Shown: positions 37,941-46,080, numbered from the stretch's first letter. The stretch: 64,000 bases of DNA from Lepidurus packardi (GCA_023053545.1 JAKZAN010000075.1:1-64000), one strand, 5' to 3'. The notes: generated from the letters alone by a model not told the origin. Translations and numbers: made by a program.

Positions 37941-37950
37941 TTCTCCCGCC
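37941..37950 (-). promoter_or_regulatory. BEL polypurine tract
   Basis: On the - strand GGCGGGAGAA lies immediately before the TGTCGG of the 3' LTR. This is the expected position for the RNase H-resistant purine primer of plus-strand DNA synthesis. It is short and has one C. Confidence 0.6.
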
Positions 37951-37964
37951 GGCCGGAATTGTAG

Positions 37965-39368
37965 TTATGCGATTTCGTCGGAGGCTATCTTGCGAATCCG
38001 AATGCGAGCTATCTCGGCGGCTTCTCGTGGATGTCGCTTGCGTACACCTTGTATAGGATTGGGTATCGCTGACGGTGCGTCCTCTTCGGGCAAAGTTTCT
38101 TCTGGTTGGAGTTCTAAGGGGTAGAGACGAGTAATAGGACGATTCGTAGTGCCATTAGCAGTCCGAAGAGAAACCGAACGAACGACTCCATCTTTCCCAC
38201 GTTCTAGTCCCGTAATGAGACCTAGTTTCCAAAATTGTCTCTTGCCATCGTCATGAATGTGGACTAATTCACCAATCTTAGGCTCCGTAATTTTTGTCGC
38301 GGAGACGATGGAATGATGTTGGCGAAGAGACGTCAGATATTCTTGAGACCAACGCTTCCAAAAGCTACCCAATATTGTTTGTAGGTTGAGGAAAGACCTG
38401 GTCAGGTCATCAGGCGTTCCATACTCAGGTTCTTCATAAAGAGTCGTGCAACATAGGGTAGGCAAGAATCGTCCATGAAGAAAGTGAGAGGGGGTCAAGG
38501 GGTCTAAATCATTCAAATCGGCAGAGTTCGCCGTTAGAGGTCGATTGTTCAATTGTGCTTCTATAGCGACAATCAAGGTTTCAAGATCTTGTTTGTTAAT
38601 CCGTGCCCTTCCTAGATGACGCTTCAACAGGGCCTTGGTCATGCCTACTAGCCGCTCCCAAAATCCTCCGTACCAGGGAGCTCGTTTCGGTATGTGTTTC
38701 CAAACGATCTTCTTCTCTGCGAGGTAAGATTGTAGGACTTGAGAAGCAGAGTTATTGGAAAGGAATCTAGACGCAGCCTCGAACGTGGTGGCATTGTCAG
38801 AGATTAACAACCGAGGACATCCTTTCCTGTAGATGAAACGCTGCATAGCATGCAGGAAAGTCGCAACCTTGAGATCGTTTACCAATTCTAGGTGCACAGC
38901 ACGAATTTTTGCACAAGTGAATAAACAAATGTACTGCTTGAGCTCTTGCTTGTCCGAAGTCGAATCCTTAACGAAAAGGGGTCCTAGAAAATCCACTCCC
39001 GTGACTTCGAAAGGGATGCCAGGAGAGATCCGGAAGTGGGGTAACGGAGCAGCTTGGGCTACGCCATACGGAGTGCTACTGAGTCGTTGGCAGGGTAGAC
39101 ACTCACGAATGACGCGCTTAACAACGGGTAAAACGGCGGGAATCCAGAAACGCTGTCGAAGACAGGTAAGCAAGGAATTCGCGCCAGAATGAACAGTTTC
39201 TTCGTGGTGATGGCGAATTAACAGGGGGGTAATCGATGAACGATTCGAGAGTAAAAGGGGGTTACGAGCAGTAATGGGAAGCGAAGCGTTCTGTATCCTT
39301 CCTTTGCATCGAATGAGTCCCTTTTCGCTTAGGTACAGCCCAAGTTGACGGATAATTGCGATTTTTTT
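37965..39368 (-). CDS. BEL pol, integrase and DUF5641
   Basis: Integrase that inserts the cDNA. The frame is open from just after an in-frame TAA at 39369-39371 to the stop at 37965-37967; the first ATG is at 39173, but a His pair and lead-in of the zinc-binding domain (HHHEETVHSG) lie upstream of it, so the ATG is not the true start. From that ATG, C25 and C28 complete the HHCC finger. The catalytic triad is D61 in VDFLGP, D126 in ISDNATTF and E173 in GFWERLVG. After residue 230 comes the DUF5641 C-terminal domain (SFWKRWSQEYLTSLRQ...), typical of BEL/Pao integrases. The domain itself looks intact; it is cut off from the RNase H only by the TAA beside a nine-base A run. Confidence 0.93.
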   Translation of the reverse strand, partial: KKIAIIRQLGLYLSEKGLIRCKGRIQNASLPITARNPLLLSNRSSITPLLIRHHHEETVHSGANSLLTCLRQRFWIPAVLPVVKRVIRECLPCQRLSSTPYGVAQAAPLPHFRISPGIPFEVTGVDFLGPLFVKDSTSDKQELKQYICLFTCAKIRAVHLELVNDLKVATFLHAMQRFIYRKGCPRLLISDNATTFEAASRFLSNNSASQVLQSYLAEKKIVWKHIPKRAPWYGGFWERLVGMTKALLKRHLGRARINKQDLETLIVAIEAQLNNRPLTANSADLNDLDPLTPSHFLHGRFLPTLCCTTLYEEPEYGTPDDLTRSFLNLQTILGSFWKRWSQEYLTSLRQHHSIVSATKITEPKIGELVHIHDDGKRQFWKLGLITGLERGKDGVVRSVSLRTANGTTNRPITRLYPLELQPEETLPEEDAPSAIPNPIQGVRKRHPREAAEIARIRIRKIASDEIA

Positions 39369-40265
39369 TTAGGGCGTAGTTGAAGCTAAAGCATCGTAAA
39401 CTTCAGGGAAATCTAGCTCTTGCGTGCGACGAAAAATCCATTCTTCGGTGAAGGTTAATTCTTCTACTGAAAGGGGTCCGACTCTCTTTGCGGAATTCCT
39501 ACTTTTGGTAAAAAACCTAAAGATCCAGCAGAGCACATGGAGTAATCTGGTCCACGAACGGAATCGCGAGAAAATCTCCGGCACTATCGGTTGGGTTGTT
39601 ACCGATGGGGGGTCTGTTTGAATCACTAGTGCAACGTTAAGGGATATAGGAGATGCCGATAGCGGGTGCTTTAGCAGTTCCGGTCCATGTTGCCAGAGGG
39701 TTGATTGTGGAAACTTCGTGAAAGATATGCCACGGGTGAGAAGATCTGCTGGATTATCGGAGGTGGAGCAGTGTAGAATTTCTGCTTGGAGGTTCGCAGT
39801 CAAGCGCTTAATTTCATTAATCCGATTTTCGAGAACTCGACGTGGAGGACGTGAGCCCGTGGCCCAGTGTAGTGCAATTTGCGAATCCGTCCAAATATGG
39901 ACAGGTCTGGGGGACTCGGAAGGGAGGTTTTCCTTTAAGTAGGTGGCGAGGCGACAAGCTAAGAGTAGGGCAAGTAATTCGAGATGAGGAAGAGTCAATG
40001 TCTTAAGAGGGGCAACGCGTGATTTTGAAAAGACGAAGGATGATTCCTGATGACCAACCAAATAGGCTACTACTCCATAAGCTTGAGGACTGGCGTCGGC
40101 AAAGATGTGGAGGCTAGTCGCAGCGCTTGGATGTGATAAATAGAGGCGAGGGAGTTCTACGCCTTCGATGAGGGTGAGCTCTTTTAAGACGACTGACAAG
40201 GACTGGAGTAGGGCTGGTGGAAGAGTTTCATCCCAGGCGATTCCAGTTTTCCAGACTCCTTGCAT
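39369..40265 (-). CDS. BEL pol, RNase H region
   Basis: Middle part of the polyprotein. From the ATG at 40265: an RNase H-like domain with D57 in HIFADASPQ, E96 in LPHLELLAL, D127 in IWTDSQIAL and D174 in SDNPADLLTRG, the last a BEL hallmark. A linker to integrase follows. The frame is shifted relative to the reverse transcriptase frame; coding similarity to BEL continues upstream of this ATG to about 40311, where a T run precedes the other frame's TAG at 40304-40306. It ends in TAA at 39369-39371, in the same frame as the integrase. Confidence 0.9.
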   Translation of the reverse strand: MQGVWKTGIAWDETLPPALLQSLSVVLKELTLIEGVELPRLYLSHPSAATSLHIFADASPQAYGVVAYLVGHQESSFVFSKSRVAPLKTLTLPHLELLALLLACRLATYLKENLPSESPRPVHIWTDSQIALHWATGSRPPRRVLENRINEIKRLTANLQAEILHCSTSDNPADLLTRGISFTKFPQSTLWQHGPELLKHPLSASPISLNVALVIQTDPPSVTTQPIVPEIFSRFRSWTRLLHVLCWIFRFFTKSRNSAKRVGPLSVEELTFTEEWIFRRTQELDFPEVYDALASTTP

Positions 40266-40303
40266 AAGAATCTTGCCAGAAATAGTAATGGGGCCCAGAA
40301 ACC

Positions 40304-42832
40304 CTAGGGGATCGAAATCCGGCTTATCTGTTGGAGTACTGATCGCTTCGTAGGCGTTAGCGTAAGGGGTCCAAGGTCAAAGGAGGGGTAAGTGAGGGAA
40401 TCAGTTTCCGTAAGCCACTTTAATCCAAGGATGTTAACCGTAGCGCTTGATGACAATGTGTGGTCTAAGACTAGCTGTTTCCTCAGAAGCGGACTATTTG
40501 TAGACCAATCTCGCAGGTTCATCTTTGCCTCAGCTAACATGTGTCGCGATTGGTGGTATAAAGTGACGAGTTGATTTTCGCTGGTAGCTCCGTCTAGCAA
40601 GTTATCCATATATATATTTTTCTTGAGGGTTCGAGCCTGGGGGGTGTTATATGATGTTAGATGTTTATCCAGAACCGCTAACAAAATAAACGGAGAGCAG
40701 GAGGCACCAAAAAGCACGACTCGAAATCGATAGGTATCGAATGGAGAAGTCAGATCCGGCGGATTCCTGGGCCATAGGAAACGTAGGAAATCGCGATCTT
40801 CTTCAGCAAGCGTGATGTTCAAAAATGCTTTCTCGATATCAGCTGAAACGACGAACTTGTGCTCTCTAAAACGAAGTAATATTCCACAAAGATCGTTGAG
40901 AAGGGAGGGTCCGGGATCCAAACAGTGATTTAGACTGGGTTGGCCTGGCTCCGATTGACAAGAACAGTCGAATATGACGCGAATGGGCGTGGTTAAGGAA
41001 TCCTTCACCACGTGGCGATGGGGTAGATAGTGGGTATTTGAAGGGCGAGTTGGAAGCTCATTGCTGACTTTTTCGATGAATCCTCTCTCTTCGTACTCCT
41101 GGAAAATCGAATCGTACTGCTCCAGAGTTTTTGGATCTTTTCGAGGGCGCTTCAGTAGGTTGGTTGTGCGAGAATTAGCAACGTTGAAATTTGAGGGAAG
41201 TGAGGGATGGTCTTCCTTCCAGGCAAGCTTAGCGCAATACCTTCCATCCTCTTGGCGGTTCACTTTGGAATCTTGGTACTCTCGCAGGTAGATGTCGACG
41301 GGTTTTGTGGAAGTGATACCAATTGACTCAATTTGCCAGAAATCTTCCAAGTTGCGTTCTTCGGAAGAAGGTCCTTGACCAACCAGTAACAGGGAACACG
41401 AATTCGAGGTTTGTGATCCAGTGTGCGCGGGTCCTGACAGTAAATATCCAAGGGTAGAGCGGATTGCGATTGGCCCATTTCCACGGACGACGTCGTCTTC
41501 AATAAATTCCCATGAATGGTCAGCTCCGATTAGTACATCAATTTCCAAGAGATCTTGGTTTACGTTGGGGTGAGCTAAGGGGAGGTCTCGGAGATACGGG
41601 TAGCTGGAAATACTGATAGGCGAGCGAAGATTAAGAGGAGCTACGATACTGGGGACTACATTCACTAAAATATCTTGAGCTTCATTACGAAGGTTGAGGA
41701 TAGATATTTGGGTCGTAGGTAGCTTGGTCTTTTGAGGTTGTGCTCCGAAGGTATGAAGATTGGTTGTTTGCGAATGGCGAGGCTTGTGTCTTAGCTTCTT
41801 AAGTAACCCTTCAGTTACGAAAGACCGTTGTGCGCCATCATCGAACAATATGTTCGCGGTTGTGCTCCGACCATTCACCATGACAGGGGCCTCTGCAATC
41901 TTGAGGAAAACTAGCTGAGGTAACGGGGAAGATTGCGATGAGGAAGAACAATCGCTGTGGACAGACATAGCAGTTGTCAACGATTCAGGTTCATTCTCTG
42001 GTGTAGATGGAGCGGGAGGACGCGAAAGATGGAGACTAGTATGATGGGCACGCTTGCATATCATACAGCGAAACTTGGATTTACATTCGGAAGCCTTGGA
42101 GTGGCTGGAATGGGCCAGACAATTGAAACACATTCGCTTCTCCTTTGCTAAAGCAAATCGTTCGGGAATGGTCGGGTACCGCGGACAGTCTTGTGGCTTG
42201 TGGGGTCCTTGGCAAAACGCACATTTAGGGGGTTTGGAGGTCATATCTGACTTGGGGCTGATCGGTGCAGCCGTCAGTAGGGCTGAGGCCGCGGGAGTCT
42301 TGGGGGGTTGGAACTTAGGCTTGTCGTCGATTGGTTTGGAGGGGGGTTTGGGGGATTCACACGATTCGGCGATGTCCAGTTCTAATTTTAAGACTTGACG
42401 CAATGAGAGCAGATCCCAGGAAGAATTACCACGACTTCTATACATATTTTGCTTGAGAGTCGAGGGTAGCTTGTCTTGAATTTGGCAAACCAGAAAGTCG
42501 CCATAATCGTTCATGGGTCTTCCTAAGGCTTCGAGTTCTCTCAGATGTTGCTCTAGGGTGAGTACAAAACTCTTCAATCCTGAGACTGAATCCGCAGAAA
42601 ACTTCAAATCCTGTAAGGCTCTGATGTGATGCTGGATAAGCTTCTCAGGTTTTCCAAACCGTTCGAGTAGGAGATCAATGGCCAATGTGTAGTTTACGTC
42701 AGAGGGGGATAATCCTTTCACAGTCTCCCTTGCTTCCTTTTGGAGTTGTCCGATGAGGTAGTGGAATTTTTGAACAGACGATAACTCGGTATTTCCGTGG
42801 ATCTCGGACTTAAACGTATCCCAGAAGTTCTG
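40304..42832 (-). CDS. BEL pol, DUF1759, zinc knuckles, DUF1758 protease and reverse transcriptase
   Basis: Open from 42832 (just after a TGA at 42833-42835) to the TAG at 40304. The first ATG is at 42721 and numbering starts there. The DUF1759 capsid-like domain runs from before the ATG to about residue 120. CCHC-type knuckles are at C167-C179 and about 198-231 (CFNCLAHSSHSKASEC, CMICKRAHHTSLH). The DUF1758/A17 aspartic protease shows ILFDDGAQRSF at 291-301. Reverse transcriptase follows with FDCS, VVSADIEKAFLNI and YMDNLLDG at 704-711. YxDN in place of YxDD is common in BEL/Pao and need not mean loss of activity. Upstream similarity to DUF1759 continues across the TGA into the gag frame, so gag-pol was one frame and is now broken. 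Confidence 0.93.
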   Translation of the reverse strand, partial: QNFWDTFKSEIHGNTELSSVQKFHYLIGQLQKEARETVKGLSPSDVNYTLAIDLLLERFGKPEKLIQHHIRALQDLKFSADSVSGLKSFVLTLEQHLRELEALGRPMNDYGDFLVCQIQDKLPSTLKQNMYRSRGNSSWDLLSLRQVLKLELDIAESCESPKPPSKPIDDKPKFQPPKTPAASALLTAAPISPKSDMTSKPPKCAFCQGPHKPQDCPRYPTIPERFALAKEKRMCFNCLAHSSHSKASECKSKFRCMICKRAHHTSLHLSRPPAPSTPENEPESLTTAMSVHSDCSSSSQSSPLPQLVFLKIAEAPVMVNGRSTTANILFDDGAQRSFVTEGLLKKLRHKPRHSQTTNLHTFGAQPQKTKLPTTQISILNLRNEAQDILVNVVPSIVAPLNLRSPISISSYPYLRDLPLAHPNVNQDLLEIDVLIGADHSWEFIEDDVVRGNGPIAIRSTLGYLLSGPAHTGSQTSNSCSLLLVGQGPSSEERNLEDFWQIESIGITSTKPVDIYLREYQDSKVNRQEDGRYCAKLAWKEDHPSLPSNFNVANSRTTNLLKRPRKDPKTLEQYDSIFQEYEERGFIEKVSNELPTRPSNTHYLPHRHVVKDSLTTPIRVIFDCSCQSEPGQPSLNHCLDPGPSLLNDLCGILLRFREHKFVVSADIEKAFLNITLAEEDRDFLRFLWPRNPPDLTSPFDTYRFRVVLFGASCSPFILLAVLDKHLTSYNTPQARTLKKNIYMDNLLDGATSENQLVTLYHQSRHMLAEAKMNLRDWSTNSPLLRKQLVLDHTLSSSATVNILGLKWLTETDSLTYPSFDLGPLTLTPTKRSVLQQISRISIP

Positions 42833-42837
42833 TCAGT

Positions 42838-43254
42838 TCATGGGACTTCCATCAAAAAGGGTAATTTAAGTTCGGGAAGTTTGGACTTTCTTGGGTAAGG
42901 GGGTACGGGGACCGCGGCGCTTGGGGGAGGCTGTACACTGATGATACCTTGCAGTTGGGAGATGCCAGACTGTAGGTATACCACGTAATCCTCATATTCG
43001 ATTTCGTAACGGATGATGGCCTTTTCTTCTTCTTCTAATTCCTCCTGGGGCGTTAAGTCGAGGATCTTGGCGTCCAGGGAGGAGATCGAGGCGAATTTTG
43101 TCTCGAGGGTTTGAAGAGTGCGTACCAGCTTCTGCTTCTTTTCTGCGGGGGTTGTCGGGCCATTCATGTACTCGTCCACGTTCACTTTCAAACCTTTGAC
43201 GAAGGCATAGAACATGCCACGGGACCTCTTGAGGGGTATGAGCGATGCTGGCAT
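42838..43254 (-). CDS. BEL gag N-terminal part
   Basis: 138 residues from the ATG at 43254, which lies inside the conserved CCGTGACCAGGATG block just after the 5' LTR. An upstream frame is open through the whole LTR, but the position of this ATG next to the primer site matches other BEL elements, including the one at 62248. The protein has a helical, Glu-rich middle (QEELEEEEKAIIRYEIEYEDY), a Pro-rich linker, and ends a few residues into the DUF1759 capsid-like domain (KLPELKLPF). The end at 42838 results from a one-base length change in a T run near 42850; the next frame starts at 42832. Confidence 0.8.
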   Translation of the reverse strand: MPASLIPLKRSRGMFYAFVKGLKVNVDEYMNGPTTPAEKKQKLVRTLQTLETKFASISSLDAKILDLTPQEELEEEEKAIIRYEIEYEDYVVYLQSGISQLQGIISVQPPPSAAVPVPPYPRKSKLPELKLPFLMEVP

Positions 43255-43273
43255 CCTGGTCACGGCATCAAAA
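43255..43273 (-). promoter_or_regulatory. BEL primer-binding region
   Basis: On the - strand TTTTGATGCCGTGACCAGG separates the 5' LTR from the gag ATG. The second BEL element has ATTTGGTGCCGTGACCAGG at the same distance before its ATG (62229-62247). The conservation between otherwise different elements marks the minus-strand primer site. I do not assign the tRNA. This copy has A where the other has G in the TGG that would pair with a tRNA CCA end. Confidence 0.65.
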
Positions 43274-43703
43274 TGTCGGAAATATTGGTCAGTTAAATAT
43301 TGGGGAAACTTAAACCCTGCGTTGTGTATTTTTAATGGATAAGTTTTTGGCTCGGTCTTACGACTTTTATTAATGCCAGCAAGGCAGCGCACATACAAAG
43401 GTAGGAGAGAGCTTGCACCAAGGTGCAGTGGAACATTGGTCTCTATCGAAAACCGACTGCCTTTTATAGGGGGCCAAATGTCAGAGAAAGAACTAGAAGA
43501 AAGGTTTAGAAGTACTGAAGGAAAGGTTAGCTTTGGCAGCACGTGCAGGGTGGATCGAAAAGAATGGATCAATAATTTGAAAAACAGAAAGAAGCGATCG
43601 ATAGGGTACAAAACTGAACATTGAACGCGTGCTGCGAAAAATAGAATAGGAGGTAGGATAGAAAAGAGATAGGACAGAAAGGAGGAAATCGGAATTTCCG
43701 ACA
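43274..43703 (-). repeat. BEL 5' LTR (right copy)
   Basis: 430 bp with the same TGTCGGAAAT...ATTTCCGACA ends as the left copy and two substitutions relative to it. As the upstream LTR on the - strand it should drive element transcription. It abuts the Gypsy gag ATG at 43704 with no intervening base. Confidence 0.95.
43461..43468 (-). promoter_or_regulatory. TATA box of the BEL 5' LTR
   Basis: On the - strand the sequence is CCCTATAAAAGGCAG. It is the only strong TATA box in the LTR. AATAAA on the same strand lies about 90 bp downstream (near 43366-43371), a normal U3-R layout. Confidence 0.6.
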
Positions 43704-44591
43704 ATGGCTCAGGGTGCACGATCGAACAGTCAAAGGCAAGGTAGTGTTCCAGTTCCGGGTATAAAGCCCCCGAAATTAGACTTGCCGACAGACCAAAGGT
43801 TTGAGGCCTTCCAACTGTGGAAACAAAAGTGGTCTGATTACGTGATCTTGACGGACTTAGAAGCCCAGCCTAGTGTTTTCCAGAAAGCTGTGCTGCGTTC
43901 CTGTTTTAGCGACGACGTTTTAAAGGCTTATAATGGTCTGAAGGTGGCAGCGGATGAGTCGGCTCAAGGCATCGTGGATGCATTAAACATCTTTGTCAAG
44001 GGAACTATCAATGAGACATTCGAACGCTACACGTTTAATCGGCGATACCAGCGCCCAGGAGAAGCCATCGATGACTTCGTGACTGACCTAAAAGACAAGA
44101 TCAAGAACTGCAACTATTGTAGCAGCTGTGAGGAGTCCATCTTGCGGGACAGAGTGGTTGCCGGCGTGATAAGTAAGCAGACCAAGCAGCGCCTCCTCGA
44201 AGAAAATGATTTGTCCTTCAGGAAAGCCTGTGACCTTGCGAGGGCACAAGAGTCGTCAGAAGCGCAGGCAGATGAGATTAGCAAGAGCACGGAGCAACAT
44301 GAGCTAAGCGTTCAGCGTGTTAAAGCCGGAAGAAGCAACACGGTTCGCAAACCCCATGACAAGTGCGACTACTGCGGTAGGGAACACCCACGAGGGAGAG
44401 AATCATGCCCAGCGTTTGGTATGCGATGCAAGAGCTGTGGAAAGAACAACCACTTTGCGGGAAGCAGATTTTGCAGACGCGAAAAGATCCAAGAAGTTGC
44501 CAAAGACACAGAGTTGGAAGATGACGAGGAATGTTGTCCTATATTCCTTGGTACAATATCAACACCGAAAAACCAACAGTGGGTTATCTAG
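43704..44591 (+). CDS. Gypsy gag, copy 1
   Basis: Structural polyprotein of a Ty3/Gypsy-type element; 295 residues with a basic start (MAQGARSNSQRQG). Residues 25-190 form the retrotransposon capsid domain (FEAFQLWKQKWSDYVI, IVDALNIFVKG, FNRRYQRPGEAIDDFVTDL, ILRDRVVAGV). Two zinc knuckles follow: C221-x2-C-x3-H-x6-C235 and C242-x2-C-x4-H-x6-C257. The tail is acidic (ELEDDEECC). The frame ends in TAG at 44589-44591, after which protease follows in the same frame without another stop. Copy 2 gag differs at only a handful of residues and no length change. An intact gag beside a gutted pol suggests the derivative may be carried by proteins from a related element. Confidence 0.92.
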   Translation: MAQGARSNSQRQGSVPVPGIKPPKLDLPTDQRFEAFQLWKQKWSDYVILTDLEAQPSVFQKAVLRSCFSDDVLKAYNGLKVAADESAQGIVDALNIFVKGTINETFERYTFNRRYQRPGEAIDDFVTDLKDKIKNCNYCSSCEESILRDRVVAGVISKQTKQRLLEENDLSFRKACDLARAQESSEAQADEISKSTEQHELSVQRVKAGRSNTVRKPHDKCDYCGREHPRGRESCPAFGMRCKSCGKNNHFAGSRFCRREKIQEVAKDTELEDDEECCPIFLGTISTPKNQQWVI

Positions 44592-45306
44592 CTGGGTGTA
44601 GATGGCAAGAAGATATCTTTTAAGGTCGACACGGGAGCGGACGTTATCGTCATTCCAGAGAAGACGTGGAGGGAGATGGGTGAACCGAAGTTGCGCCCCA
44701 CGAAGAAGAATCTCTACGGTCCAGTTGAACAGAAGTTAACGGTGAAGGGAGTCCTTGCAGCAGAGCTGACCAGGGGGAAGGCTACCACGCAAGAACAAAT
44801 TTACGTTGTCCGAGGCCTAAAGCAGCCCCTGGTAGGGCGGCCGGCAATCGAAAGTCTGAAAATTGTTAAACTGCAGGTGGACTTGGTAAGATCGGACGAA
44901 GATGTCGTCGCTAATCACCCAAATCTTTTCAACGGACTGGGGAAATGGGAAGAAGAGTACGCCATTAAACTCAAGCCTGATGCGCAGCCCTACTGTCTTC
45001 ATACTCCGAGGAGAATTTCGACCCCGTTATTAAAGCCAAAGAGACCTTGGCAGATGTTAGCAACGGACCTTTTCCATTATGACGGGAAGAATTATCTTAT
45101 CCTGACCGATTATTATTCGTTTTATCCGGAAGTATATCAGTTGAAGTCAATCACATCTGAGGCGCTAATACGCGCATTGGAAGACTCCTTTGCAAGACAC
45201 GGAGCCCCTGACACGCTTCGTTCCGATAACGGCACGCAGTTTACTAGTCACAAGTTCCAAGATTTCTTAGAAGAATGGAACATTGACCACGTAACCTCTA
45301 GTCCGT
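43704..45306 (+). mobile_element. Gypsy-type deletion derivative, copy 1
   Basis: Gag, protease, a short piece of RT N-terminus and a piece of integrase in a single frame, lacking most of RT, all of RNase H and the end of integrase. It starts exactly at the gag ATG because the BEL LTR ends there; its own leader is missing. It ends where the integrase sequence meets satellite 2 within the shared bases agtccg. The second copy at 45882-47670 has the same internal joint and the same end, so this is a defined derivative and not random decay. Confidence 0.85.
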
Positions 45307-45308
45307 AA
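44592..45308 (+). CDS. Gypsy protease joined to partial integrase (RT deleted), copy 1
   Basis: Continues the gag frame after an in-frame TAG. It begins LGVDGKKISFKVDTGADV; DTG at 44628-44636 is the aspartic protease active site. Protease runs to about 44850. The lead-in of reverse transcriptase follows (EEYAIKLKPDAQPYCLHTP). Near 45030-45040 the sequence jumps into the integrase core (RPWQMLATDLFHYDGKNYLI, then RSDNGTQFTSHKF). The first two catalytic Asp of integrase are present; the Glu is not, because the sequence passes into satellite 2 at 45301. RT palm, RNase H and integrase zinc finger are absent. The TAA ending the frame lies in the satellite. The joint is in frame. Confidence 0.87.
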   Translation: MGVDGKKISFKVDTGADVIVIPEKTWREMGEPKLRPTKKNLYGPVEQKLTVKGVLAAELTRGKATTQEQIYVVRGLKQPLVGRPAIESLKIVKLQVDLVRSDEDVVANHPNLFNGLGKWEEEYAIKLKPDAQPYCLHTPRRISTPLLKPKRPWQMLATDLFHYDGKNYLILTDYYSFYPEVYQLKSITSEALIRALEDSFARHGAPDTLRSDNGTQFTSHKFQDFLEEWNIDHVTSSP

Positions 45309-45881
45309 GGAATTAATTCAGTCCGTAAGGAATTAATTCAGTCCGTAAGGAATTAATTCAGTCCGTAACTAATTAATTCAGTCAGTAAGGAATTAATTCA
45401 GTCCGTAATGAATTAATTAAGTCCAAAGATTTAATAAAGTCGGTAATGAATTAACTGAGTCCGTAGCGAATTAAATAATTCCCTAAGGAATTAATAAAGT
45501 CCGTAAGGAATTAATTAAGTCCGTAAGGAATTAATTAAGTCCGTAATGAATTAATTAAGTCCGTAAGGAATTAATTAATTCCGTAAGGAATTAGCTAAGT
45601 CCGTAATGAATTAATTAAGTCCGTAGGGAATTAATTAAGTCCGTAATGAATTAATTAAGTCCGTAGGGAATTATTTAAGTCCGTAATGAATCAATTAAGT
45701 CCGTAAGGAATTAATTAAGGCCGGAAGGAATTAATTAAGTCCGTAATGAATTGATTAATTCGGTAAGGATTTAAATAAGCCCGTAATGAATTAATAAAGT
45801 CCGTAATGAATTAATTAAGTCTGAAAGGAATAATTAAGTCCGTAAGGAATTATTTAAGTCCGTACTGAATTAATTAATTCC
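45301..45881. repeat. Satellite 2, short block between Gypsy copies
   Basis: About 29 copies of a 20-bp monomer. The first five follow GTCCGTAAGGAATTAATTCA closely; from about 45395 on the variant taatgaattaattaagtccg dominates, with more divergence and single-base length changes than in the large block. It starts inside the Gypsy integrase sequence and ends against the Gypsy leader at 45882. No gene. Confidence 0.93.
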
Positions 45882-46080
45882 TGTTGTGGGCTTGGTAGCG
45901 TGGCACAGTGCCACCGTGCTTGGGGGACGACCTCTATGGGGGAGTGGCCCCGCCTCCGGGGGAATACAGGTTATTCTTGAATAAGACTATAACATGGCCC
46001 AGCCTGCCTGAAGTAAATAGAGTGAATTTTCGCGAATATCGGAAGCATCTATCGTCAGAAAGTTATTATTCGTAAAGAAA
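45882..46080 (+). other. Gypsy 5' leader / probable LTR remnant before copy 2
   Basis: 199 bp of unique sequence beginning TGTTGTGGGC directly after satellite 2 and ending at the gag ATG. A TG start at a sharp junction and the position before gag suggest LTR plus leader, but no second copy is in the window, so the LTR cannot be delimited. It contains the inverted pair cacagtgcc/accgtgc-like and a GC-rich stretch (ggccccgcctccggggg). No clear TATA box or primer site recognised. Copy 1 lacks this leader. Confidence 0.55.

Larger units (their letters stand above)
37511..43703 (-). mobile_element. BEL/Pao LTR retrotransposon, complete structure, - strand
   Basis: 6,193 bp bounded by two 430-bp direct repeats. 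On the - strand the order is 5' LTR (43274-43703), conserved leader/primer site, gag, pol (DUF1759, zinc knuckles, DUF1758 protease, reverse transcriptase, RNase H, integrase, DUF5641), purine tract, 3' LTR (37511-37940). This order and the A17-type protease define BEL/Pao. The LTRs differ at two positions (about 37639/43402 and 37901/43664), implying recent insertion, but gag-pol is interrupted at least four times. The flanks do not share a target duplication: satellite 1 (ttacaagcac) on the left, a Gypsy gag start codon (atggctcagg) on the right. Confidence 0.95.

Noticed and set aside
37501..37941. 146-codon minus-strand frame and 83-codon plus-strand frame as genes
   Set aside because: They lie in the 3' LTR, occur again in the other LTR, and show no domain.
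40588..40620. YMDN in the BEL reverse transcriptase as an inactivating change from YxDD
   Set aside because: YxDN is common in BEL/Pao reverse transcriptases, so it is not evidence of loss of function.
38833..42398. Plus-strand frames inside the BEL body
   Set aside because: Antisense shadows of the well-supported pol domains.
45882..46080. A host promoter or RNA gene between the Gypsy copies
   Set aside because: Its position directly before the Gypsy gag ATG and its TG start fit the element's leader or LTR better; no tRNA-like or polymerase III signals seen.
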